Shown here: positions 15,789 through 23,341 of the stretch, piece after piece | Layout of the letters: the number at the start of each line of letters is the position of its first letter | Position numbering within the stretch: the first letter of the stretch is position 1 | From: Streptacidiphilus sp. ASG 303 | Lineage (GTDB): Bacteria; Actinomycetota; Actinomycetes; Streptomycetales; Streptomycetaceae | Length of the DNA: 64,000 nucleotides | Assembly (NCBI RefSeq): GCF_020991365.1 | Contig: NZ_JAJLRA010000014.1 | Span: forward strand, 62,001-126,000 | Direction of reading: 5' to 3' | Notes under the pieces: model-generated | Seen by the model: only the letters and a program-made list of their open reading frames with translations | Told to the model about the DNA's origin: nothing | The model's database searches: none | Program-made: the position numbers and the translations under genes

Positions 15789-16165
15789 CGCGATGCGTGA
15801 CCGTCCGCGCCCGCCCCGCGGTGCGGGGAGGCGGGCTTGCGGATACGGCCTGATGTGCAGGAAAACCGATGTCCCTGAACATGGTTGAGTTCACGTCAGC
15901 CCTGATGGCTCGTAGGCGAACCAACCGCGTCAGGGTCATCACAATCCCGCCGCGCCTTTCCCCGACTCCGGCGACGTGACAAACCGCATAAGCATGCGGT
16001 CCGCAGGTCCGGGTAGACGGAGTGGCCGTCAGGGCCGCGGCGGGAGGGCCCCGGGCTGTCGGGAAGGGCCGCCGGGGGACCGCCCGGCTGGGCGCCGCGT
16101 CCGCAGCGGCGTGACGGGACGCCGCGTCACGGACGGATGTCGGTGGGGCGTGGTTCACTGCGGGG
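15789..16165. other. gap upstream of the Rhs remnant and the YdeI-like gene
   Basis: This 377-base region holds the former promoter of the Rhs gene. It includes a relatively AT-rich minus-strand stretch at about 15850-15980 with several TGAAC/GTTCA words. The right part is featureless GC-rich sequence. A leaderless-type -10 for the next gene lies at its end. No gene was recognised. Confidence 0.4.
16154..16159 (+). promoter_or_regulatory. -10-like hexamer before YdeI-like gene
   Basis: TTCACT ends exactly 6 bases before the ATG at 16166, with no ribosome site, so the transcript is probably leaderless. Confidence 0.4.
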
Positions 16166-16753
16166 ATGGCCGATGACCTGGAGACCGTCGAGTTCGCGTC
16201 CGCCGAGGAGTTCGAGGAGTGGCTCCGCGCCCACTGCTCCTCCTCGCCCGGGATCCTGCTGAAGCTCCGGAAGAAGCAGCCGGGGGTCGCCGCCCTGGAC
16301 TACGCGCAGGCGCTCGACGTGGCGCTCTGCCACGGCTGGATCGACGGGCGGAAGGAGGCGTTCGACGACCGGCACTGGCTGCAGCGGTTCACCCCGCGCA
16401 GGCCGCGGAGCAGGTGGTCGAAGGTGAACCGCGCCAAGGCGGAGGCTCTGATCGCGCAGGGGCGGATGGGGCCGGCGGGGCTCGCCGAGGTCGAACGCGC
16501 CCGGGCGGACGGCCGGTGGGACGCCGCGTACGACGGGCAGGCCGCGGCCGTCGTGCCGGACGACCTGGCCGCGGCCCTGGCGGCCAACCCCGACGCCGCG
16601 GCGTTCTTCGCCACCCTGGACGGCCGGAACCGCTACTCGGTCCTGCACCGCGTCCAGGAGGCGAAGCGGCCGGAGACCCGGCTGCGGCGGATCGAGACGT
16701 ACGTGGCGATGCTGGCCGAGGGGAGGACGATCCACCCCCGGAAGACGTCCTGA
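16166..16753 (+). CDS. YdeI/OmpD-associated family protein
   Basis: The 195-residue protein has the YdeI signature: SAEEFEEWLRAH near the N-terminus, LDYAQALDVALCHGWIDGRK at about 45-65, and RFTPRRPRSRWSKVNRAKAEALI. The C-terminal part, about 125-180, is the helical bacteriocin-protection-like segment with FFATLDGRNRYSVLHRVQEAKRPETR. The Staphylococcus and E. coli relatives are linked to bacteriocin or polymyxin tolerance, but the molecular activity is unknown. It is convergent with the ATP-grasp gene, only 24 bases apart. Confidence 0.88.
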   Translation: MADDLETVEFASAEEFEEWLRAHCSSSPGILLKLRKKQPGVAALDYAQALDVALCHGWIDGRKEAFDDRHWLQRFTPRRPRSRWSKVNRAKAEALIAQGRMGPAGLAEVERARADGRWDAAYDGQAAAVVPDDLAAALAANPDAAAFFATLDGRNRYSVLHRVQEAKRPETRLRRIETYVAMLAEGRTIHPRKTS

Positions 16754-16777
16754 CGGCCCGCCGGGCGGAGGGGAGGG

Positions 16778-17578
16778 TCAGCCCACCGCCTCGGGCAGCC
16801 GCCGGGCGAAGGGCAGGTCGCACGGACCGGCCTCGGCGGCCGGTCCGGCGGCGCGGAGCACGACGTCCAGCACCCGGTCCGGGTCGCAGGCGTAGCCGCC
16901 GCTCGCCCAGGCCGGGTTGGCCTCCACCACCGCCCAGCGGCCGTCGTCGAGCAGGCCGACGTCCACCACGGCGGCCGACGGCAGGGAGCCGCCGGCCGCC
17001 GTGAGCAGGTCGCGGGCGAAGGCGAGGACGTCGGCGTGGTGCGGGTCCTCCTCCAGCGGGGCGGTGTCCAGGGCGGGCCCGACGGCGTAGCGGGACGCCG
17101 TGCGGACGGCGCCGTCCAGGACGAGGAGCCGGTACTCGCGGACGAAGCGGACGATGTCGCTGACCAGGACCGGCAGGTCGTCGTCCAGGGCGTCGGGGCC
17201 GGGCAGCCGGGAGCCGTCGGTGTGGATGCGCGCCGGGAAGTGCTTGTCGACCGGCGGCTTGACGAAGGCGGGCCGCCGCAGCCGGCGGGCCTCGGCCAGG
17301 GTCACCGCCTCCACCCGGCGGCACGTCAGCTCCTGCGGGAGCCGCGCGAGCCAGTCGGCGGGCGGCTCCAGCAGGACGAGGCCGAGGGCGCCGCCGACGG
17401 AGTCGGCGAGCAGCGGGCCGCCGTAGAGGTGGGCGGGGGTGCCGGGTCCGGCCTCCTCGGGCCGCCGCCAGCCGTGGGCGGTCACGGCCCGCAGGCCGCG
17501 CCGGTGGGCGGCGGCGGCGAGCTGGAGCCGGGTGTCGGTGACGCGGGGGGCGAGGATCAGCAGGCGGCCGGTGGTCAT
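16778..17578 (-). CDS. ATP-grasp domain protein
   Basis: The 266-residue protein has an N-terminal Rossmann-like part and an ATP-grasp core: RRPAFVKPPVDKHF (ATP-contacting Lys), a middle LPVLVSDIVRFVREYRLLVLDG, and the metal-binding end VVDVGLLDDGRWAVVEANPAWASGGY with Glu and Asn. The short arrangement is like the R2K clade, often linked to peptide or polymer ligation. It has no grasp partner such as a leader peptide or membrane gene next to it. The substrate is unknown. The start ATG is at 17578. Confidence 0.8.
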   Translation of the reverse strand: MTTGRLLILAPRVTDTRLQLAAAAHRRGLRAVTAHGWRRPEEAGPGTPAHLYGGPLLADSVGGALGLVLLEPPADWLARLPQELTCRRVEAVTLAEARRLRRPAFVKPPVDKHFPARIHTDGSRLPGPDALDDDLPVLVSDIVRFVREYRLLVLDGAVRTASRYAVGPALDTAPLEEDPHHADVLAFARDLLTAAGGSLPSAAVVDVGLLDDGRWAVVEANPAWASGGYACDPDRVLDVVLRAAGPAAEAGPCDLPFARRLPEAVG

Positions 17579-17657
17579 GGTCCGTGATGGTGCCGGTCGG
17601 GCGCCGGGTGGCGGTACCGGTTTTCCGTCCCCGGGCTCCCCGGCCGCAGGGCGCGGG

Positions 17658-18641
17658 TCAGCGCCCGGTGCGGCCGAACCGCGCGACCGCCTCGCCGATG
17701 GCGTCGCGCATGGCGGGGCTGCCGGTGTGACCGGAGTCGTCGACGACCTTCAGTTCGGCGCCGGGCCACGCCTTCGCCAGCTCCCAGGCGGTCGTCAGGG
17801 GGCTGCCCAGGTCGAGGCGGCCGTGGACGAGCACCGCCGGGATGCCGGCGAGCCGGTGCGCGTCGCGCAGCAGCTGCCCGTCCTCCAGCCAGGCGTCGTG
17901 CGCGAAGTAGTGGGCGCAGATCCGGACGAAGGCCGTCAGGGCGTCGTCGGGCCGGTCGCTGTAGGCGCCGGGGCGGCCCAGGGCCTCGTGGGCGATGACG
18001 GCGTCCTCCCAGGCGGCCCAGTCCCGGACCGCCTTGGCGCGGACCGCGGCGTCCGGGCTGTTCAGCAGCCGGTCGTAGGCGGCGACGAGGTTCCCGTCCC
18101 GGTCGGCCTCCGGCAGAGCGTCGCGGAACGCCTCCCAGAGGCCGGGCAGCAGGCGGCCGACGCCGCGGTAGAGCCAGTCGGTCTCCTCAGGGCGGGTCGT
18201 GGTGACGCCGACCAGCACGGCCTCGGAGACCCGCTCGGGGTACCGCTCGGCGTAGGCGAGGATCAGCGTCGAGCCCCAGGAGCCGCCGTACAGCATCCAG
18301 CGGTCGACGCCGAGGTGCTCGCGCAGCCGCTCCATGTCGGCGACGAGGTGGTGGGTGGTGTTGTGCTCCAGGCCCACGGCCGGGTCGGAGGCGTGGGGCA
18401 GGCTCTCGCCGCAGCCGCGCTGGTCGAAGAGGACGATCCGGAAGACCTCGGGGTCGAACGTCCTGCGGCTGCCCCGGCTCCCGCCGGCGCCGGGGCCGCC
18501 GTGCACGCACAGCACGGGCTTGCCGTCGGGGTTGCCGCTGGTCTCCCAGTAGACCCGGTTGCCGTCGCCGACGTCGAGCAGGCCGCGGTCGTACGGTTCG
18601 ATCGGCGGGAACGGCGGGGTCACGGCGGTCTCCTCGTGCAC
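17658..18641 (-). CDS. pip: prolyl aminopeptidase
   Basis: The 327-residue alpha/beta hydrolase belongs to peptidase family S33 and removes N-terminal proline. It has the oxyanion motif HGGPG at 47-51, DQRGCGES at about 73-80, and the nucleophile Ser121 in GGSWGS. The Asp lies in LVHGRLDLGSP and His in DSGHTGS near the C-terminus. The internal RPEETDWLYRG and WAAWEDAVI are typical of the proline iminopeptidase cap. The GTG seven codons in is an alternative start. It appears monocistronic and cytoplasmic. Confidence 0.92.
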   Translation of the reverse strand: MHEETAVTPPFPPIEPYDRGLLDVGDGNRVYWETSGNPDGKPVLCVHGGPGAGGSRGSRRTFDPEVFRIVLFDQRGCGESLPHASDPAVGLEHNTTHHLVADMERLREHLGVDRWMLYGGSWGSTLILAYAERYPERVSEAVLVGVTTTRPEETDWLYRGVGRLLPGLWEAFRDALPEADRDGNLVAAYDRLLNSPDAAVRAKAVRDWAAWEDAVIAHEALGRPGAYSDRPDDALTAFVRICAHYFAHDAWLEDGQLLRDAHRLAGIPAVLVHGRLDLGSPLTTAWELAKAWPGAELKVVDDSGHTGSPAMRDAIGEAVARFGRTGR

Positions 18642-18747
18642 GTGGGGGAAGCGGCCCCGTGAGGCTACTCACCCGCGGGGGCCGCGGCACCCGCATTCCG
18701 CGGCCGGAGGGCGGCGGCCGAACCGGCCGCCGCCGCGCGACGGGGCG

Positions 18748-19641
18748 TCAGGAACGGGCCTTGCGGGCCTCGGTGTCGGCCGCGCCGCCCGCGCCGACCG
18801 GGCCGAGGCGGCGGGCGGCGGTGGCGCGCAGGCGGGGCTCCAGGCGGCGGATCTCGCGCGGGCCGAGGCGCCCGATCACCGAGGGGACGAGGCCGCGCAC
18901 GGCCTGCATGCCGCGCAGCCACCCCTGGGCGTAGACGTGCGGGGAGCGGCGGGCGACGCCGGCGACGAGGCGGTCGACGGCGGGCTCCAGCGGGTAGGTC
19001 CGGTTGGCGGGCCAGGGCAGGCGGGCGCGCATCTCCCGCAGCACCTCGTCCTCGTCGGCGCCGCGGACCATGTCGGTGTCGGTCCAGCTGAGGTACCCGA
19101 CGCCGACCCGGACCCCGCGGTGGGCGACCTCGGCGCGCAGGGAGTGGGCGAAGGCCTCGACGCCGGACTTGCTGGCGCAGTACGCGGACATCAGGGGAGC
19201 GGGGGTGATGGCGGCGAGGGAGGCGATCTGGAGCAGGTAGCCGCGGGAGTCGGTGAGGGCGGGGAGGAAGGCGCGGGCGGTGGCGACGCTGCCCAGCAGG
19301 TTGACCTCGACGACGCGGCTGAACGCGGCGTGGTCGGAGTCGAGGAGCGGGCCGCCGAGGGCGATGCCGGCGTTGGCGACGACGGTGTCGACGCGTCCGT
19401 GGTGGGCCTGGATGCGGCGGGCGGCGTCGGTGAGGGCGTCGAGGTCGGTGACGTCGGCCTCCCAGTGGGTGGCGCCGGGGCCGCAGGCGGCGGCGGTGCG
19501 GGCCAGCTCCTCCGGTTCGAGGCCGACGAGGGCGACGGTGGCGCCGCGGTCGGCGAGCCTGCGGGCGAGCAGGGCGCCGACGCCGCGGGCGGCCCCGGTG
19601 ACGACGGCGACCTGGGAGGACAGCGGCGGGGTGGGGGTCAT
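18748..19641 (-). CDS. SDR oxidoreductase, third gene of the BVMO operon
   Basis: The 297-residue protein is a classical SDR with TGAARGVGALLARRLADRG, NAG (in VVANAGIALGG), Ser in IASLAAITPAPL and YCASKS with the active-site Tyr-Lys. The C-terminal 60 residues are the long basic tail seen in SadH-type enzymes. It overlaps the upstream hydrolase by four bases (ATGA), so the two are translationally coupled. With the monooxygenase and hydrolase it forms the same order as mycobacterial mymA-lipR-sadH. A role in oxidising an alcohol or ketone substrate is inferred. Confidence 0.88.
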   Translation of the reverse strand: MTPTPPLSSQVAVVTGAARGVGALLARRLADRGATVALVGLEPEELARTAAACGPGATHWEADVTDLDALTDAARRIQAHHGRVDTVVANAGIALGGPLLDSDHAAFSRVVEVNLLGSVATARAFLPALTDSRGYLLQIASLAAITPAPLMSAYCASKSGVEAFAHSLRAEVAHRGVRVGVGYLSWTDTDMVRGADEDEVLREMRARLPWPANRTYPLEPAVDRLVAGVARRSPHVYAQGWLRGMQAVRGLVPSVIGRLGPREIRRLEPRLRATAARRLGPVGAGGAADTEARKARS

Positions 19642-20681
19642 GCGGTGGCGCTCCTCTGCTGGTGCGGGGCGGCGGCGGGGACGGGCTGCTCGGTGGGGAC
19701 GGGCTGCTCGGCGGTGTCCTGCGGGACGGCGGTGTCCTGCGGGGCGGCCGTGCCCTGCGGGGCCGCAGGCCGGTGCAGGTGGTCGGCGACGAGGCGGCGG
19801 ATCTCGTCCGCGACGGCGTCGGGCCGCTCGACGGGCGACATGTGGCCGGTGCCGGGGAGTTCGGTGAGGCGCTCGGGCCGGGGCAGCACGGCGTGCAGGC
19901 GGTGGGCGAGGACGGGCGGGGTGAGGCGGTCGGCGGCGCCGACGAGGACGGCCGTCGGGGCGTCGAGCCGCCCGGCCTCGGCGTGCAGGTCGAGGGTGCC
20001 GAGGACCTGGGCCCAGGCGGCCCGGACCCGGCGGGGGCAGGCGTGCACGATGCGGGCGCAGGCCTCGACCCGATCGGCGGGGGCGGCCGGCCCCATGACG
20101 GCGTACTTGAGGACGGCGCGGCTCAGCCCGGTGACCGGGCCGAGCGGCAGGCGGGAGGCCAGCAGGGCGCGGTGGGCGGCGAACCGGGCCCGGGGGGCGC
20201 GTCCGGCGAACGGCAGGACGAGCAGTTCGGCGAGGAGGGAGCCGCTGCCGGTGCTGGCGAGGAGGACGGCGGCGGTGCGGTCGCGGACGGCGGACCGGTC
20301 GGCGGCGGCCATCACCGTCATGCCGCCCATGCTGTGCCCGGCGAGGACGGCGCGCGAGCCGTGGGCGACGGTGGCCTCGACGACGGCCTCCAGGTCGTCG
20401 GCGAGGGCGCCGGTGCCGTACCCGGCCGGGGAGGCGGGGGCGTCGCTGCGGCCGTGGCCGCGCTGGTCGTAGGCCACCAGGCGGTGGTCGGCGGCCAGGC
20501 GGTGCAGGACGGGGGCCCAGAAGGCGGTGGAGCAGGTCCAGCCGTGGGCGAGGACGACGGTGGGGGCGTCCTCGGGGCCGTGGACCTCGGCGTGGAGCCA
20601 CGTGCCGTCGGCGGACCGGACCCGCAGCTCGCGGCGCGGGTCGGGCGGGACGCAGTCGCGGGGGAGCTGGGGGCGGCTCAC
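19638..20681 (-). CDS. alpha/beta hydrolase (esterase-like), second gene of the BVMO operon
   Basis: The 347-residue protein has VLAHGWTCSTAFW (oxyanion region), YDQRGHGRS, nucleophile elbow GHSMGG, and a catalytic His in PGTGHMSPVERPD. The tail, about residues 310-347, is a low-complexity Ala/Pro/Gln/Thr repeat. Both ends overlap neighbours by four bases: the GTG start at 20681 with the monooxygenase stop, and its stop with the SDR start. The natural job would be to cleave the ester made by a Baeyer-Villiger reaction; that is inference from order. Confidence 0.87.
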   Translation of the reverse strand: MSRPQLPRDCVPPDPRRELRVRSADGTWLHAEVHGPEDAPTVVLAHGWTCSTAFWAPVLHRLAADHRLVAYDQRGHGRSDAPASPAGYGTGALADDLEAVVEATVAHGSRAVLAGHSMGGMTVMAAADRSAVRDRTAAVLLASTGSGSLLAELLVLPFAGRAPRARFAAHRALLASRLPLGPVTGLSRAVLKYAVMGPAAPADRVEACARIVHACPRRVRAAWAQVLGTLDLHAEAGRLDAPTAVLVGAADRLTPPVLAHRLHAVLPRPERLTELPGTGHMSPVERPDAVADEIRRLVADHLHRPAAPQGTAAPQDTAVPQDTAEQPVPTEQPVPAAAPHQQRSATA

Positions 20682-22273
20682 GGGGCGGACTCCTCGGCGG
20701 TCGGGGCGGCGGGCCCGGCACCGGCGGGACCCGCCGGGGACGCGGTGGAGGCGGCGGCTCCGGCGGGGACGGGCCGGCGGGCGGCGGGGCGCGGGACGAG
20801 GTCGTACTCGGCGAGGTCGACGCGGCGGGTCTCGCGGCGGAACCGGCCGGTGGTGCCGGGCCAGACGGTGGTGTTGCGGCCGTTCGCGTCGAGGTACCAG
20901 CTGGTGCAGCCGCCGGTGGCCCAGACGGTGGAGCGCATCCGCCGCTGGACCTCGTCGTTCCACCGCCGCTGCGCCTCGGGCCGGGCGTCGATCGCGGCGA
21001 CGCCGAGGGCGTCGATGCGGGTGAGGGCGTCGACGATGTAGTTCAGCTGCGACTCGATCATGAGGATCATCGAGCTGTTGCCGAGGCCGGTGTTGGGACC
21101 GATGACGAAGAAGAGGTTGGGGAAGCCGTGCACGGTGGTGCCGCGCAGGGCCTCCATGGTGCCGTCCCACTCCTCGGCGAGGGTGCGGCCGGCGGCGCCG
21201 GTGACGCGGTCGGCGATCGGCATGTCGGTGACGTGGAAGCCGGTGCCGAAGACGACGGCGTCGGCCTCGGTCTCGGTGCCGTCGGCGGCGACGAGGGTGG
21301 AGCCGCGGACCTCGGCGAGCCCGGAGGCGACGACGTCGGTGGTGGGGGCGGCGAGTGCCGGGTAATAAGTGTTGCTCAGCAGGATGCGCTTGCAGCCGAT
21401 GCGGTAGTCGGGGGTGAGGCGGGCGCGCAGCTCCGGGTCGGCGACGGCGCGGCGCAGGTGGCGCTCGGCCATGGCCTGGACGGCGCCGAGCAGGCGGGGC
21501 CGGTTGACGAAGGCGTCGACCTGGAGCTCGCGGACGGCGAAGAGGAGGGCGCGGCGCAGGGCGCCGGACGGCGGCATCCTGGCGTGCAGCCACTTCTCGG
21601 CGGCGGAGATCTCGCGGTCGGCGCGGGGCAGCACCCAGGCGGGGGTGCGCTGGAAGACGGTGAGGCGCTTCACGCGGGGCTGGACGGCGGGAATGATCTG
21701 GATGGCGGAGGCGCCGGTGCCGACGACCGCGAGGCGCTTGCCGTCGAGGTCGTAGTCGTGGTCCCACCGGGAGGAGTGGAAGATCCGGCCGGGGAAGGTG
21801 TCGAGGCCCTTGATGTCGGGGATCCGCGGGTCGGAGAGGGGGCCGGTGGCGGAGACGACCGCGTCGGCGGTCCAGTCGCCGGCGGTGGTGGCGAGGTGCC
21901 AGCGGGCGGTGCGGGCGTCCCAGCGGGCGGCGGTGACCTCGGCGTGGAAGCGCAGGTGGGGGCGGAGGCCGAAGGTGTCGGCGACGCGCTCCAGGTAGGC
22001 GCGGATGTGGGGCTGGCCGGAGAAGCTGCGGGGCCACTCGGGGTTGGGCGCGAAGGAGAAGGAGTACAGGTGGGAGGGGACGTCGCAGGCGCAGCCGGGG
22101 TAGTCGTTGTCGCGCCAGGTGCCGCCCACGGAGGCGGCGCGCTCCAGGATCACGAAGTCGGTGATGCCGGCGCGGCGCAGCCGCACCCCCGCGCCGAGGC
22201 CTCCGAAGCCGGATCCGATGACGGCGACGCGCACGTGGGGGGCGGCCGCGCCGGGTTCTGCTGCGGATGCCAT
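20678..22273 (-). CDS. flavin monooxygenase of the Baeyer-Villiger type
   Basis: The 531-residue protein has FAD motif GSGFGGLG and the NADPH-binding GTGASA. It carries the Baeyer-Villiger fingerprint FPGRIFHSSRWD (pattern FxGxxxHxxxWD). The sequence VGGTWRDNDYPGCACDVPSHLYSFSF is typical of MymA- and cyclohexanone-type enzymes. It inserts oxygen next to a ketone using NADPH. GGAGGAGG lies upstream of the ATG at 22273. The 35-residue C-terminal Ala/Pro stretch is low complexity. The gene heads the operon and faces a MerR gene, with a perfect inverted repeat in between. Confidence 0.9.
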   Translation of the reverse strand: MASAAEPGAAAPHVRVAVIGSGFGGLGAGVRLRRAGITDFVILERAASVGGTWRDNDYPGCACDVPSHLYSFSFAPNPEWPRSFSGQPHIRAYLERVADTFGLRPHLRFHAEVTAARWDARTARWHLATTAGDWTADAVVSATGPLSDPRIPDIKGLDTFPGRIFHSSRWDHDYDLDGKRLAVVGTGASAIQIIPAVQPRVKRLTVFQRTPAWVLPRADREISAAEKWLHARMPPSGALRRALLFAVRELQVDAFVNRPRLLGAVQAMAERHLRRAVADPELRARLTPDYRIGCKRILLSNTYYPALAAPTTDVVASGLAEVRGSTLVAADGTETEADAVVFGTGFHVTDMPIADRVTGAAGRTLAEEWDGTMEALRGTTVHGFPNLFFVIGPNTGLGNSSMILMIESQLNYIVDALTRIDALGVAAIDARPEAQRRWNDEVQRRMRSTVWATGGCTSWYLDANGRNTTVWPGTTGRFRRETRRVDLAEYDLVPRPAARRPVPAGAAASTASPAGPAGAGPAAPTAEESAP

Positions 22274-22303
22274 GGGGCCTCCTCCGGGGAGCTCGGGAAC
22301 CGC

Positions 22304-22319
22304 GCCAGTGTTCACTGGC
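22304..22319. promoter_or_regulatory. palindrome GCCAGTG-TT-CACTGGC between BVMO and merR genes
   Basis: Seven-base perfect arms flank TT, in the divergent gap 30 bases from the monooxygenase start. It is a likely operator for the adjacent MerR protein or another dimeric regulator. Confidence 0.65.
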
Positions 22320-22372
22320 ATGATGGGGAGCGTAGACCGAGCGCATTGTTGACGGAAGGTCCAATACAGCCT

Positions 22373-23242
22373 GTGACGCAGGACACATCCCCCGTCGGGG
22401 GCGGCGAGGGGACCCGGGAGGGCGCGCCGGAGGGCGCACCGGAGCCGCCGCGCGAGTACCGCGTGGAGGAGCTGGCCGAGGCGGCCGGCATCACCGTGCG
22501 CACCCTGCGCTTCTACCGCGAGCGCCGCCTGCTCCCCCCGCCCCGCCGCAAGGGCCGCATCGCCTGGTACACCCAGGAGCACCTCGACCGGCTGCGCGTC
22601 GTCGCCGCCCTGCTGGAGCGCGGCCACACCCTCGGCGGCATCGCCGAGCTGCTCGCGGCCGGCGAGGAGGGCCGGCACGTCGCCGAGCTGATCGGCCTGG
22701 AGCGGGCCATCACCGCCCCCTGGACGGACGAGGTGCCGGTCCGGCTGACCTGGGAGGAGGTGGAGGCCGCGTTCCCCGGCGAGGCCGGCGCGGAGGCCGT
22801 CCGCGCCTCCGTGGGCCTCGGCTACGTCACCGCCGACCGCGACGGCGTCACCCACGTCAGCCGGCGGCTGCTGGACGCCACCGTCGCCCTCGTCCGGGAG
22901 GGCGTCCCGCTCGCCGGCGTGCTGGAGGTGGCCCGCCGCACCCAGGAGTACGCGGACGCGGTCGCCGACCTCTTCGTCCGGCTGGTGGGCGAGCGGCTGC
23001 TGGCCGGGCTGGAGGACGGCACCCCGAGCGCGGACGAGGCGCACCGGCTGACCGAGAGCGTGCTGCGGGTCCGCCCGCTGGGCCGCGCGGTCGCCGACGC
23101 CCAGTTCACCCTGGCCATGGACCGCCGGGTCCGGGAGGAGTACGAGAAGGTGCTCCGCCACCGCCTCGACCCCGGGACGGACGGCGGGCCCGGCGGCGGG
23201 ACGGACGGCGGGCGGGGCGCCGCCGGGGCGGGCCCGGACTAG
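22373..23242 (+). CDS. MerR family regulator
   Basis: The 289-residue protein has an N-terminal MerR winged helix after about 25 flexible residues: YRVEELAEAAGITVRTLRFYRERRLLPPPRRKGRIAWYTQEHLDRL. The remaining ~180 residues are a helical effector part, and it ends in a Gly/Asp-rich tail. The GTG at 22373 is chosen because upstream sequence is shadow; GGAAGG lies about 14 bases before it, rather far. It is divergent from the BVMO operon and probably controls it. No metal-binding Cys pair is visible. Confidence 0.87.
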   Translation: MTQDTSPVGGGEGTREGAPEGAPEPPREYRVEELAEAAGITVRTLRFYRERRLLPPPRRKGRIAWYTQEHLDRLRVVAALLERGHTLGGIAELLAAGEEGRHVAELIGLERAITAPWTDEVPVRLTWEEVEAAFPGEAGAEAVRASVGLGYVTADRDGVTHVSRRLLDATVALVREGVPLAGVLEVARRTQEYADAVADLFVRLVGERLLAGLEDGTPSADEAHRLTESVLRVRPLGRAVADAQFTLAMDRRVREEYEKVLRHRLDPGTDGGPGGGTDGGRGAAGAGPD

Positions 23243-23329
23243 ACACCCCGGACCGGACGCCCCGGGCCCGCCCGGCCGCGTTCCCGCGGTCGGGCGCGTG
23301 GGCGCCCCTCCCCCCGCCGCCGGATCGCC

Positions 23330-23335
23330 TACGCT
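23330..23335 (+). promoter_or_regulatory. -10 hexamer TACGCT, leaderless
   Basis: TACGCT lies exactly 6 bases before the ATG at 23342. There is no ribosome site, so the mRNA probably begins at the start codon. Confidence 0.5.
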
Positions 23336-23341
23336 GCCGCC

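Noticed and set aside
15850-15990. Small minus-strand ORF upstream of the Rhs remnant (MTLTRLVRLRAIRADV...)
   Set aside because: It runs into the wrong frame for both the signal peptide and the repeats. It is more likely leader sequence.
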